Counted from the stretch's first letter, positions 1 through 7,348 are shown. The stretch is DNA of 40,978 bases from an uncultured Dietzia sp. (GCF_937873725.1 NZ_CALMYY010000040.1:1-40978), one strand, 5' to 3'. The notes: generated by a model not told the origin, from the letters alone. Numbers and translations are program-made.

Positions 1-695
1 CCCGGGGTGATGCGGCGCAGGGCGTCGAAGATCGCGCGGTCGAGCACGTAGCGTCCCGCGGCGGCGAGGTTGGACGGCGCGTCCTCCGCGGCGGGCTTCT
101 CGACCATGCCGAGGACCTTCTTCACGGCGGGGTCATCGGTGTCCTCGACCTTGAAGACGCCGTAGGAGGACACCTCCTCCGGGCTCACCTCGAACGCGCA
201 CAGCACGCTGCCGCCCCGCTCCGCCCGGACGGCCGACATCCGTCGCAGGATCCCGAACGGCAGCACCAGGTCGTCCGGCAGGAGCACGGCCACGGCCTGC
301 TCGTCCGCGTCCAGCACCGACTCGACCTGCGCCACGGCGTGCCCCAGCCCCAGCGGCTCGTCCTGCCGCACGTCCACCACCTCGATCAGCCCGGGCGCGC
401 GGCGGACCTTGTGCAGCAGGATGTCCTTCCCGCGGTCCTCGAGCGTGCCCTCGAGGACCGGGTCGTCGGCGAAGTGCGCCATCACGCCGACCTTGCGCTC
501 GGAGGTGACGATCGCGAGTCGGCCGGCCCCCGCCTCGGTCGCCTCCTCGGCGATGAGCTCGATGCCCGGGGTGTCCACCACGGGGAGCAGTTCCTTGGGC
601 ACCGTCTTGGTGGCGGGGAGGAAACGGGTCCCGAGGCCGGCGGCCGGGACGACCGCGGTCCGGAACTGCGAGTCGGGCGAGGCGGTGGACGTCAT
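1..695 (-). CDS. galU: UTP--glucose-1-phosphate uridylyltransferase, 3' end cut by the window edge
   Basis: GalU makes UDP-glucose from UTP and glucose-1-phosphate, feeding trehalose, arabinogalactan and other envelope sugars. Translation from the ATG at 695 gives a short polar N-terminus and then the nucleotidyltransferase signature (VVPAAGLGTRFLPATK, then KELLPVVDTPGIE) at about residues 14-45. Family blocks such as GLGHAV, LPDDLVLPFG and FEVSPEEVSSYGVF follow. The frame stays open to base 1, giving about 231 codons of the roughly 300 expected, so the C-terminal quarter lies outside. It is divergent from the 5-formyltetrahydrofolate cyclo-ligase gene, with a 64-bp gap that must hold both promoters. 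This pairing is typical of Mycobacteriales (Rv0993/Rv0992c). The family assignment is secure. Confidence 0.95.
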   Translation of the reverse strand, partial: MTSTASPDSQFRTAVVPAAGLGTRFLPATKTVPKELLPVVDTPGIELIAEEATEAGAGRLAIVTSERKVGVMAHFADDPVLEGTLEDRGKDILLHKVRRAPGLIEVVDVRQDEPLGLGHAVAQVESVLDADEQAVAVLLPDDLVLPFGILRRMSAVRAERGGSVLCAFEVSPEEVSSYGVFKVEDTDDPAVKKVLGMVEKPAAEDAPSNLAAAGRYVLDRAIFDALRRITP

Positions 696-759
696 GCGGA
701 CCACCCTAGACGGAGGGCGCCCCGGTCAGGGGCAGGACCACGGACGGCACACTGGAGTG

Positions 760-1344
760 ATGGAACCCGACAAGACCGCGGTGCGCCGGGCGGTCAGGCT
801 GCGGCGCGCCGCGGTGCCCGCGGCCGTCCGCGCCCGGCGGGACCGGGCGATCCACGACCGCCTGGCGTCCGTGGTCACCGGGGGGATGGTGGTCTGCGCG
901 TACGTCCCCGACGACGACGAGGCCGGCGGACCGGGGCTTCCCGAGGCGCTCTCGCGGTGGGGGGCGCAGGTCCTCCTGCCGGTCTCCCCCGCGGTCGGCC
1001 CGCTCGGCTGGGCGGCGTACGCCGGCCCGGAGGACCTGCGTCCGGGCCGGTTCGGCATCCCCGTGCCGTCGGCCCCACCGTCGGGCCCGGAGCGGATCGC
1101 CGACGCCGACCTCGTCCTGGTCCCGTCGGTGGCCGTCGACCGGACCGGCAACAGGCTCGGGCGCGGGGGCGGGTACTACGACCGCTCGCTGGCCCTGGCC
1201 CGCCCGGGGACCAGGCTGCTCGCGGTCCTGGATCCCGAGGACGTGCTCGACATGGTTCCCGCCGAGCCGCACGATCGGCCGGTCCACGGGGTGGTCACCC
1301 CGGACGAGGTTCTCGAGTTCCGAACCTGGCACTCGAGCGAGTAG
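760..1344 (+). CDS. 5-formyltetrahydrofolate cyclo-ligase
   Basis: This enzyme converts 5-formyl-THF to 5,10-methenyl-THF with ATP, returning stored folate to the one-carbon pool. The 194-aa product fits the family length. It shows the diagnostic loop RLGRGGGYYDR at about residues 132-142, an Arg/Lys-rich first helix (VRRAVRLRRAAVP), and the C-terminal HGVVTPDEVLEF block. I chose the ATG at 760; an in-frame GTG lies one codon upstream at 757. The reading frame stays open far upstream, but that part overlaps galU on the other strand and has no family similarity. The stop codon lies inside the CIRCE element that precedes the next gene. Confidence 0.93.
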   Translation: MEPDKTAVRRAVRLRRAAVPAAVRARRDRAIHDRLASVVTGGMVVCAYVPDDDEAGGPGLPEALSRWGAQVLLPVSPAVGPLGWAAYAGPEDLRPGRFGIPVPSAPPSGPERIADADLVLVPSVAVDRTGNRLGRGGGYYDRSLALARPGTRLLAVLDPEDVLDMVPAEPHDRPVHGVVTPDEVLEFRTWHSSE

Positions 1345-1352
1345 AGTGCCAG
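1326..1352 (+). promoter_or_regulatory. CIRCE element (HrcA operator) ahead of the zinc-ribbon gene
   Basis: Two perfect 9-base arms, CTGGCACTC (1326-1334) and GAGTGCCAG (1344-1352), are separated by exactly 9 bases. This is the arrangement of the CIRCE operator bound by the heat-shock repressor HrcA (family consensus TTAGCACTC-N9-GAGTGCTAA). It ends 29 bases before the ATG of the zinc-ribbon gene and spans the stop codon of the gene before. That position suits repression of a promoter within or just before it. HrcA binding is inferred; the dyad is read directly. Confidence 0.82.
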
Positions 1353-1381
1353 TCGATATCCGACTCTGACCCGGAGGCCCG

Positions 1382-1714
1382 ATGCCCACCTACTCGTACC
1401 GGTGCCGCGACTGCGACGTCGCCTTCGACATCCAGCAGTCCTTCGACGAGGACACGCTCACCGCCTGCCCGCAGTGCGACGGGCGTCTGCGCAAGCTCTT
1501 CAACACGGTGGGTGTGGTCTTCAAGGGATCGGGCTTCTACCGCACGGACAGCCGCGAGGCGGGCAAGACCTCGACCGCCGCGAGCAGCTCGGGCACGTCC
1601 TCCTCAGGGTCCTCGACCAGCGCGTCGGGCTCGGGCTCCTCCGGATCCGGCTCGTCCACCTCGGCGGGTTCGGGCTCGTCGTCGACCCCGTTGTCGTCGA
1701 GCCCTTCGTCCTGA
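1382..1714 (+). CDS. FmdB-type zinc-ribbon protein with disordered Ser-rich tail (Ruc/Rv0991c-like)
   Basis: This 110-aa protein has a short zinc ribbon and a low-complexity tail. Cysteines at 8, 11, 29 and 32 form two CxxC knuckles, followed by the family block LRKLFNTVGVVFKGSGFYRTDSR (about 35-57). From residue 60 onward it is almost only Ser, Gly, Thr and Ala, so probably unstructured. In M. tuberculosis the equivalent Rv0991c is, as I recall, a redox-regulated chaperone acting with DnaK. The CIRCE element just upstream supports a heat-shock or proteostasis role here. The start is the ATG at 1382, six bases after GGAGG. It sits between the cyclo-ligase gene and an SAF-domain gene, as in mycobacteria. 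The family is clear; chaperone activity is inferred. Confidence 0.88.
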   Translation: MPTYSYRCRDCDVAFDIQQSFDEDTLTACPQCDGRLRKLFNTVGVVFKGSGFYRTDSREAGKTSTAASSSGTSSSGSSTSASGSGSSGSGSSTSAGSGSSSTPLSSSPSS

Positions 1715-1881
1715 CGGTCGCCGGCCTGCGGTCCCCCACTCCCCCTCGCCCCCCGGCGCCCTTTCCTCCACAGCCCCCGGCGGCTCCACAGGCCGGGGCG
1801 CCGGCACCGCCGGCCGCACGATCCCCCGCCCGAGCGCCGGATACGGTCTGTCCCACGGCGTGACGACCGACGGGGGACCAC

Positions 1882-2376
1882 ATGCGCACAGGACCGGCGG
1901 CAGCCACAACGCCCCGGCGTCGGCGGCACCTGCGCCTCGCGCGGATCGCCGTGGCCTCCGGGCTGGTCCTCGCGGCCCCGTTCGCCGGCCGGGCGGCCCA
2001 CGACCCCCCGTCCGATCCGCCGCGGTCCGCCGGGTCCGGACCGTCCGCCGGCACCGCCCCGGCCGGAGGGTCGGACGAGGGCGTCGGGGGTGACGACCGC
2101 CCGATCCGGGTGGTCCCCGTCCCGCTCGCCGACCCCGCCCTCGCCGAGCTCCTGCAGCCCGGCGATCTGGTGGACCTCGTCGGCACGGCGGACACCGGTC
2201 CCGCCGGGGACCCCGGTGCCGTGCCGGTCCTGGTCGCCCGCGCGGTCCGGGTGAGGAACACCCCCGACACCCGGGGCGGGGGCCGGACGATCCTCGTGGA
2301 GGTCCCCGTGGCGGACGCCGCCCGGGTGGCCGCGACCGCCGCGGGGACACCCCTGGCCGTGCTCGTGCACGGTTGA
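1882..2376 (+). CDS. Membrane-anchored or secreted SAF-domain (CpaB/RcpC-like) protein
   Basis: The 164-aa protein starts with a basic stretch (RRRRHLRLARIA) and one hydrophobic segment at about residues 23-40 (VASGLVLAAPFAG), consistent with a signal peptide or N-terminal anchor. A Pro/Gly/Ser-rich linker follows to about residue 75. The rest resembles the C-terminal half of SAF domains of the CpaB/RcpC type: LLQPGDLVDLVGT, then VLVARAVRVRNTP, ending TILVEVPVADAARVAATAAGTPLAVLVHG. SAF domains occur in pilus-assembly and antifreeze-like proteins, but no pilus genes are nearby, so the role is unknown. The ATG at 1882 follows a GGGGGA ribosome-binding site. The 167 bp before it are C-rich and may hold its own promoter. 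Confidence 0.72.
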   Translation: MRTGPAAATTPRRRRHLRLARIAVASGLVLAAPFAGRAAHDPPSDPPRSAGSGPSAGTAPAGGSDEGVGGDDRPIRVVPVPLADPALAELLQPGDLVDLVGTADTGPAGDPGAVPVLVARAVRVRNTPDTRGGGRTILVEVPVADAARVAATAAGTPLAVLVHG

Positions 2377-2494
2377 CACGCGAGGTCACGGGATGTCTGG
2401 AAGCGGCCCCGGCTGGTAACGTCCCTGCGGTTCAGACCAATCATTCGTGAAGACCATGTGGTGGACCGCGCCACGTCAAGAGAGGATGTGCACG

Positions 2495-2923
2495 ATGCTC
2501 AAGGGCTTCAAGGACTTCATCATGCAGGGCAACGTGATCGACCTCGCGGTCGCCGTCGTCATCGGTTCCGCGTTCGCCTCGATCGTCGACGCCTTCACCA
2601 GCGCGATCATCAACCCGCTCATCGCGATGCTCGGGGGCAACAGCGAGATCGGTTTCGCCGTCCAGCTGCTCGACAACAACCCCGCGACCACGATGGACTT
2701 CGGTCTCCTCCTCACCGCGATCATCAACTTCCTGCTGGTCGCCGCGATCATCTACTTCGTCCTGGTGGCGCCGATGAACAAGATGAAGGAGGCCGCCGCC
2801 AAGCGCAAGGGCATCGAGGCACCCGCCTCGGACAACGACCTCCTGGTGGAGATCCGCGACATCCTCGCCGGCCGTCCGCTCACCCACCCGTCCGATCCGG
2901 ACAGCCCGTCCAGCAACTCCTGA
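2495..2923 (+). CDS. mscL: Large-conductance mechanosensitive channel MscL
   Basis: MscL is a homopentameric inner-membrane pore that opens under membrane tension and protects against osmotic downshock. The 142-aa product shows the hallmark N-terminus MLKGFKDFIMQGNVIDLAVAVVIG with TM1 at about 15-40, a periplasmic loop with NSEIGFAVQLL, TM2 at about 70-92 (LLLTAIINFLLVAAIIYFVLV), and a charged C-terminal helix. I chose the ATG at 2495 because AGAGG (2481-2485) lies nine bases before it; an in-frame ATG at 2486 abuts that site. A weak promoter (TGTCTG at 2394-2399, 17-base spacer, TAACGT at 2417-2422) may drive it. It converges on the moaB operon across a strong terminator. Confidence 0.96.
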   Translation: MLKGFKDFIMQGNVIDLAVAVVIGSAFASIVDAFTSAIINPLIAMLGGNSEIGFAVQLLDNNPATTMDFGLLLTAIINFLLVAAIIYFVLVAPMNKMKEAAAKRKGIEAPASDNDLLVEIRDILAGRPLTHPSDPDSPSSNS

Positions 2924-2940
2924 CGCGCCGCACGAACGCC

Positions 2941-2974
2941 GAGACCCCGCATCCCGGAAGGGATGCGGGGTCTT
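2941..2974 (+). terminator. Bidirectional intrinsic terminator between mscL and the moaB operon
   Basis: A 13-bp perfect stem (2943-2955 with 2960-2972; arms GACCCCGCATCCC and its complement) closes on a GGAA tetraloop, extendable by A2942-T2973. It is followed on the plus strand by TCTTTG. It lies 19 bases after the mscL stop and 14 bases from the end of the minus-strand 58-aa gene, so it can serve both operons. Confidence 0.85.
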
Positions 2975-2987
2975 TGCTGCACCGTGG

Positions 2988-3164
2988 TCAGCCGTGGTGC
3001 GGCGGACGTTGGTCCTGCCACCACGCGTCGTCGATCCGGCCGTCACGGCCGCGCGCCTCGTCGGAGGTCGTCTCCGGCAGGGTCTCGCCGAACACCTCGT
3101 CGATCCTGGCCTTGTCCACCCGGCGTGGGCCGGTGCCCCGCCGGGCGGCCGGGCCGTCGGTCAC
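2988..3164 (-). CDS. 58-aa conserved small protein coupled to moaB (function unknown)
   Basis: The GTG start at 3164-3162 overlaps the moaB stop codon as GTGA, so it is probably translationally coupled. The product is highly charged, with an Arg-rich start, the block KARIDEVFGETLPETTSDE in the middle, and the tail DDAWWQDQRPPHHG. It has no membrane segment or cysteine. I believe similar small proteins ending in a W-x(4-5)-PPHHG tail occur at this position in other Mycobacteriales, but I cannot check that here. It ends just before the shared terminator, so it is the last gene of the mprA-mprB-pepD-moaB run. I do not recognise a function. Confidence 0.72.
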   Translation of the reverse strand: MTDGPAARRGTGPRRVDKARIDEVFGETLPETTSDEARGRDGRIDDAWWQDQRPPHHG

Positions 3165-3736
3165 GGCTCGTCGAAGGCCGAGAGCTGGGCCACCACGTAC
3201 GAGACGAGCGGACACAGCGTCGCCATGCCGTCCCGGATGGCCGCCCGACTCGGCGCGAGGTTGGCCACGACGGTGCTGCCGGACACCCCCACGTACCCGC
3301 GGGAGATGATCGAGTCGACCGCACCCGCGGTCAGGCCCGAGGACCGGATGGCCTCGGCGATGCCGGGCAGTCGCTGGTCCAGGATCTCCTCGGTGGCCTC
3401 GGGGGTGATGTCGCGGGGCCCGACCCCGGTGCCGCCGACGGTCACCACGAAGTCGAAGCCGCCGACCACCGCGATCTCGAGGGCTTTGCGGACCTCGGCC
3501 TCGTCCGCGGGGACGCCGACGACGCCGCCCACGAGGAAACCCTCCTCCTCGAGAAGCTCGGTCACCAGCGGACCTATCGAGTCCTCCCGCTCGGACAACC
3601 GGTCGGTCACCACCACGACCATCGCCCGGCCCGCGATGGGGGTGTCCGCGGGCTCGGCGGCCGCCGGGTCGAACTCCACGTCCGTCGGCAGCGGGCGCCC
3701 ACCGGGCAGGCTCCTCGGGTCGAATCTGGTGCTCAT
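3161..3736 (-). CDS. moaB: MoaB/MogA-family molybdopterin-binding protein (MoaB2-like)
   Basis: MogA/MoaB proteins bind or adenylylate molybdopterin in molybdenum cofactor synthesis; in actinobacteria some paralogs have no proven cofactor role. The 191-aa product has a 35-residue N-terminal extension and then the fold: MVVVVTDRLSER (about 39-50) and the signature TVGGTGVGPRDITPEAT (about 99-114) that holds the molybdopterin-binding Thr-Gly-Gly and Asp. Its ATG overlaps the pepD stop (ATGA) and its stop overlaps the 58-aa gene start. The order mprA, mprB, pepD, moaB2 is the same in M. tuberculosis (Rv0981-Rv0984), which suggests a link to envelope stress. No other Moco genes are in the window. 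Confidence 0.9.
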   Translation of the reverse strand: MSTRFDPRSLPGGRPLPTDVEFDPAAAEPADTPIAGRAMVVVVTDRLSEREDSIGPLVTELLEEEGFLVGGVVGVPADEAEVRKALEIAVVGGFDFVVTVGGTGVGPRDITPEATEEILDQRLPGIAEAIRSSGLTAGAVDSIISRGYVGVSGSTVVANLAPSRAAIRDGMATLCPLVSYVVAQLSAFDEP

Positions 3737-5106
3737 CTCGCCTCTCCCAGTACCACGTCGACGGTCGTCGGCTGATCGCCCACACGAGCAGCATAGGTGA
3801 CGGAGACCGTGTCCCCCGGCGCCCGCGACCGGATGGCCGCGACGAGCGCGTCGCCGCCCTCGGTCACGCGATCACCCACCTTGACGATCACGGCACCATC
3901 CCGGATGCCCGCGCGTTCCGCGGGCCCGCCCGGCTCGGTCGCACGCACCAGAGCCCCGTCGGTGTCGGGTGCGTCGCTCACCGACACGCCGAGCACGGCG
4001 CGGGTGGCGTACCCCTGCTTGATCAGCTGATCCGCGATCCGCCGGGCCTGGTCGACCGGAATCGCGAACCCCAGTCCGATCGAGCCCGAGTTCCCCGAGC
4101 CCAGCGAGGCGATGGCCGAGTTGATGCCCACCAGTTCGCCGTTCATGTTGACCAGCGCTCCCCCGGAGTTGCCCGGGTTGACCGCGGCATCGGTCTGGAT
4201 GGCGTCGATCACCGTGCTCTGGTCCGACTGCTCACCCCCGGCCCGGACCGGTCGGTTGAGCGCGGAGATGATGCCGGTCGTCACGGTGCCCGAGAGCCCG
4301 AGCGGGGAACCCACCGCCGCGACCGCCTGCCCCTCGTCGAGGGTCGCCGAGCTCCCCAGCGCGATCGGGGTGAGCGACCGGGTGGTGTCCGCCTTGATCA
4401 CGGCGATGTCGGTGGCCGGGTCCGTGCCGACGATCGTCGCCGGGGCGGTGGTGCCGTCGTCGAAGCGGACCTGGATCCGGCCGGCGTTGGCCGCCATGGC
4501 GATCACGTGGTTGTTGGTGACGATCAGCCCGTCCTGGGTGAGGATCACCCCGGACCCCTCGCCCCGCCCCGCCTGCGCGCGGACATCGACCGAGACGACG
4601 CTGGGCAACACCTTGTCCGCCACCGCCTCCACGGTGCCGTCCGGCGCCGTCCCGACGGGCTGTGCGGTGTTGACCGGTGCGGACAACCCGGGCCCGTTGT
4701 TCCCGCCCGCCACCGTCGCGCCGATCCAGCCCCCCAGTCCGCCCGAGACGAGCATCGCGGCCACCAGTCCGGCGGCGAGCAGCCCCCGCCCCGACGACCG
4801 TGGCGCGACCGGACCCGTCTCGCCCGGTCCGGCACCCGGTTGTGCCGGGTAGGCCGCTGTCGGCCCGTCGGGGCCGCCCCACCCCGCGGTGGGGGCCGCG
4901 CCGCCGAACTGCATCGGGCCGGGCTGCGCTGGTCCGGGCTGCGCTGGTCCGGGCTGCGCTGGTCCGGGCTGCGGGGCTCCGTACGGGTTCTGTCCGGTCG
5001 GCCGGTGCCAGAACCCACCCGGGCCCGCGCCCGGCCCCTGGGCCCAGTCGTCACCGCGCCGGGGATCGGGCGCGCCGGTATCGTTCTCGTTCTCCATGGG
5101 CTCCAT
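3733..5106 (-). CDS. pepD: Membrane-anchored HtrA/DegP-type serine protease with PDZ domain (PepD-like)
   Basis: This 457-aa periplasmic quality-control protease has a disordered cytoplasmic N-terminus rich in Pro, Gly and Gln (about 1-105), one membrane segment (about 108-131), a trypsin-like domain (about 160-350) and one PDZ domain (about 370-455). The triad is readable: His200 in TNNHVI, Asp233 in ATDIAVIK and Ser314 in NPGNSGGAL. In M. tuberculosis PepD (Rv0983) is controlled by MprAB and feeds back on the envelope-stress response; the same genes are adjacent here. Two start codons (5106 and 5097) are possible; GAGGAAG just before 5106 favours the longer form. A 15-bp tandem repeat lies in the N-terminal region. 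Confidence 0.94.
   Translation of the reverse strand: MEPMENENDTGAPDPRRGDDWAQGPGAGPGGFWHRPTGQNPYGAPQPGPAQPGPAQPGPAQPGPMQFGGAAPTAGWGGPDGPTAAYPAQPGAGPGETGPVAPRSSGRGLLAAGLVAAMLVSGGLGGWIGATVAGGNNGPGLSAPVNTAQPVGTAPDGTVEAVADKVLPSVVSVDVRAQAGRGEGSGVILTQDGLIVTNNHVIAMAANAGRIQVRFDDGTTAPATIVGTDPATDIAVIKADTTRSLTPIALGSSATLDEGQAVAAVGSPLGLSGTVTTGIISALNRPVRAGGEQSDQSTVIDAIQTDAAVNPGNSGGALVNMNGELVGINSAIASLGSGNSGSIGLGFAIPVDQARRIADQLIKQGYATRAVLGVSVSDAPDTDGALVRATEPGGPAERAGIRDGAVIVKVGDRVTEGGDALVAAIRSRAPGDTVSVTYAARVGDQPTTVDVVLGEAR
4921..4980. repeat. 15-bp tandem repeat inside pepD
   Basis: Three perfect copies of a 15-base unit (GGGCTGCGCTGGTCC on the plus strand) at 4921-4965 are followed by a degenerate fourth copy at 4966-4980. 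The unit is in frame and encodes the pentapeptide GPAQP in the cytoplasmic linker, so copy-number changes would alter linker length without breaking the gene. Confidence 0.9.
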
Positions 5107-5158
5107 GCTTCCTCACCGCGCTGTGCGTTCGCTGAAACGGGGGGCGGGGCGGCGGCAC

Positions 5159-6547
5159 TCAGTTCGGAGGGCTCTCGCTGCCCGGGATGGTCACCCGCAC
5201 CTCGGTGCCACCGCCCTCGGCGGTGTGGATCTCCACGGTCCCGCCGTGTCTGGTCACCACCTGCCGGACGATCGCCAGGCCGAGCCCCGACCCCGGCATC
5301 GCCCGCGCCTCACGCGAGCGGTGGAATCGCTCGAACACGAGCAGCCTGTCCTCCTCGGGGATCCCGGGCCCATGGTCCGCGACCGCGAGTTCGACGACCG
5401 ACTCCGACACCTGCCGCATGCGGACGGTCACCGTCCCCCCGGCGGGACTCCACTTGGCCGCGTTGTCGCAGATGTTGAGCACCGCGCGCTCGATCCCCGC
5501 GGAGTCCCCGAACGAATACCACGGCACCAGCTCGACGTCGAACTCCACGTCGTGCCGCCGGCGACGAACCCGCTCGAGTGCCCGGTCCACCGCCTCCGAC
5601 ACCGCGACGGGTTCAAGCTCCACCTCGCCCGAGTCCTCGCGCGCGAGCTCCACGAGGTCGCCCACCAGCTGACTGAGCTCCGAGATCTGCCCCATCACGT
5701 CCACCTCGAGGGAACCCCGGTCGGAATCCGGGATGGTCGGGGCGCCCGGCCTGCTCGCGGCGATGAGCAACTCCACGTTCGTCCGGAGGCTCGTCAACGG
5801 CGTCTTGAGCTCGTGCCCGGCGTCCGCCACCAGCCGTGACTGTCTCTCCCGGCTCTCCCCCAGTGCGACGAGCATGTGGTTGAAGCTGGTGGTGAGCCTG
5901 GCGATCTCGTCGTCGCCGGCCACGGGGATCGGCCTCAGGTCGTCGGTACGCGCGATGCGCTCCACCGCACGGGTCAGTCGCGCGACGGGTGCCAACCCGG
6001 TGCGCCCCACGGCGGTGCCCGCCACCGCGGCCAACGCGATCCCGGCGGCACCCACCAGGGTGAGGACTATGGCGAGGCGGTTCAAGGTCGCCCTGGTGGG
6101 CCCCAGGTCCTGGGCCAGGATGAGCGTGGAGCCGTCGAGGACCGCCACCGCGTAGATCTGTTTGCCCCCGGCCGTCCGCAGGCTCGACTCCGCCTCTCCC
6201 CGGACCACCGCGATCTCCGGGCCGCCGATGTGGAACGGCTCGCCGGTGGCCGTACGCACTCCCGAGGGGGCGACGATCTGCGCATCCAGGTTGGGGTTGA
6301 ACGCCCGCAGGGCGATGAGGGTGCTCCGCGACTGGAGGCCGAACTCCGAGGCGAGCTCGCTGTTGACCAACTGGTCCGCCTGCTGCTCGAGCCTGTTGTT
6401 GACCTCGCTGTACATGGAACCGGACACGACGAAGTACGCCGCGACCGCCATCAGGGCAACAGCGACGCCCACCGAGCTCGCCGCCAGCAGGGTGACCCGC
6501 TGGTGCAGGGAGATCGGCGCGGTGGTCCCGCCCTGGCCCGTCGGCAC
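5159..6547 (-). CDS. mprB: Sensor histidine kinase of the MprAB envelope-stress system
   Basis: MprB senses envelope stress and phosphorylates MprA. The 462-aa product has TM1 (about 19-42), an extracytoplasmic sensor region of about 120 residues, TM2 (about 168-190) followed by a HAMP linker (RLTRAVERIARTDDL), the HisKA box DAGHELKTPLTSLRTN with the phospho-accepting His, the N box NICDNAAKWSP, and G boxes DHGPGIPEEDR and GSGLGLAIV. I start it at the GTG at 6547-6545, which overlaps the mprA stop as TAGTG; an upstream in-frame ATG at 6688 would lie deep inside mprA. It is followed by pepD after 52 bp, the usual gene order. Confidence 0.94.
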   Translation of the reverse strand: MPTGQGGTTAPISLHQRVTLLAASSVGVAVALMAVAAYFVVSGSMYSEVNNRLEQQADQLVNSELASEFGLQSRSTLIALRAFNPNLDAQIVAPSGVRTATGEPFHIGGPEIAVVRGEAESSLRTAGGKQIYAVAVLDGSTLILAQDLGPTRATLNRLAIVLTLVGAAGIALAAVAGTAVGRTGLAPVARLTRAVERIARTDDLRPIPVAGDDEIARLTTSFNHMLVALGESRERQSRLVADAGHELKTPLTSLRTNVELLIAASRPGAPTIPDSDRGSLEVDVMGQISELSQLVGDLVELAREDSGEVELEPVAVSEAVDRALERVRRRRHDVEFDVELVPWYSFGDSAGIERAVLNICDNAAKWSPAGGTVTVRMRQVSESVVELAVADHGPGIPEEDRLLVFERFHRSREARAMPGSGLGLAIVRQVVTRHGGTVEIHTAEGGGTEVRVTIPGSESPPN

Positions 6548-7230
6548 TATGGCGTCTCGCGCAACACGTATCCCACCCCACGGACGGTGTGGATCAGCCG
6601 GGGCTCGCCCTCCCCCTCGGTCTTGCGGCGGAGGTACCCGATGTACACCTCCAGGGCGTTCCCGGAGGTCGGGAAGTCGTATCCCCACACCTCCTCGAGG
6701 ATGTGGCTCCGGGTGAGCACCCGGCGGGGATGGTGCAGGAGCAGCTCGAGCAGCGAGAACTCGGTGCGGGTCAGCTGGATCCGGCGTTCGCCGCGGGTCA
6801 CCTCACGGGTGGCGAGGTCCATGGTGAGGTCCGCGAACTCGAGGACCTCCTCGGCGTCCTCCGCCTCCGGTCCGCGACGACGCAACAGGGCCCTGAGCCG
6901 GGCGAGCAGCTCCTCCAGGGCGAAGGGCTTGGGGAGGTAGTCGTCGGCGCCGGCGTCCAGGCCCGCCACCCGCTCGGACACGGCGTCCCGGGCGGTGAGC
7001 ATCATCACGGGCAGGTCGTCGCCCCGGCTGCGCAGGATCCGGCACACCTCGAGGCCGTCCCGGCGGGGCATCATCACGTCGAGGATCACCGCGTCCGGCC
7101 GGTTCGCGTCCAGCCGCTCCACCGCCTCGATCCCGTCCCCCGCGAGCTCCACGGTGTACCCGTTGAACGTCAGGGAGCGGCGCAGCGATTCGCGGACCGC
7201 CTGGTCGTCGTCGACTACGAGGATCTTCAT
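6547..7230 (-). CDS. mprA: OmpR/PhoB-type response regulator MprA
   Basis: MprA is the DNA-binding partner of MprB. The 227-aa protein has a receiver domain (1-120) with acidic Asp8/Asp9, phospho-acceptor Asp51 (VILDVMMP), Thr79 and Lys101 (LPKPF). A winged-helix effector domain (about 130-227) carries [20 protein letters not shown] and ends [15 protein letters not shown]. The start is the ATG of MKILVVDDD; no good ribosome-binding site is at normal spacing, since AGGAGG lies about 20 bases away within a candidate MprA box. It heads a compact run through mprB, pepD, moaB and the 58-aa gene. In mycobacteria MprA controls its own operon, sigE and pepD. Confidence 0.95.
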   Translation of the reverse strand: MKILVVDDDQAVRESLRRSLTFNGYTVELAGDGIEAVERLDANRPDAVILDVMMPRRDGLEVCRILRSRGDDLPVMMLTARDAVSERVAGLDAGADDYLPKPFALEELLARLRALLRRRGPEAEDAEEVLEFADLTMDLATREVTRGERRIQLTRTEFSLLELLLHHPRRVLTRSHILEEVWGYDFPTSGNALEVYIGYLRRKTEGEGEPRLIHTVRGVGYVLRETP

Positions 7231-7250
7231 GCCAGCGAGTCTCGCCTACC

Positions 7251-7269
7251 CTCCTGAACCAGGGCTGAG
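7251..7269 (-). promoter_or_regulatory. Candidate MprA box upstream of mprA
   Basis: Read on the minus strand this is CTCAGCCC-TGG-TTCAGGAG: two loosely conserved 8-base direct repeats sharing TCAG, separated by 3 bases. As I recall, this matches the 19-bp, 8-3-8 layout described for MprA sites in M. tuberculosis. It ends 20 bases before the mprA ATG, which suits autoregulation. The repeat is short and degenerate, so this is a candidate only. Confidence 0.38.
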
Positions 7270-7310
7270 GATTGCGGCGAAACGGCCCGAACCGGCCCCG
7301 CCGGACGCCG

Positions 7311-7348
7311 ACGAGCCCGGCGGGTCCTGGAGGATCCACCGGGCTCGT
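7311..7348 (-). terminator. Hairpin downstream of rpmF
   Basis: A 10-bp perfect stem (7311-7320 with 7339-7348, arms ACGAGCCCGG and CCGGGCTCGT) has an 18-base loop. It lies 54 bases beyond the rpmF stop in the direction of transcription. No U-tract follows, which is common for actinobacterial terminators, so it is a probable but unproven terminator separating rpmF from mprA. Confidence 0.45.

Noticed and set aside
2373..2401. TTGACA at the end of the SAF gene as a consensus -35 for mscL
   Set aside because: No acceptable -10 lies 16-19 bases downstream; the weaker TGTCTG/TAACGT pair is better spaced.
4921..4980. Tandem repeat as a CRISPR or regulatory repeat array
   Set aside because: Units are contiguous without spacers and in frame within pepD; it encodes a GPAQP linker.
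7311..7348. Hairpin as an mprA operator
   Set aside because: It is nearer the end of rpmF and has a long stem better explained as a terminator; the loop shows no repeat shared with the candidate MprA box.
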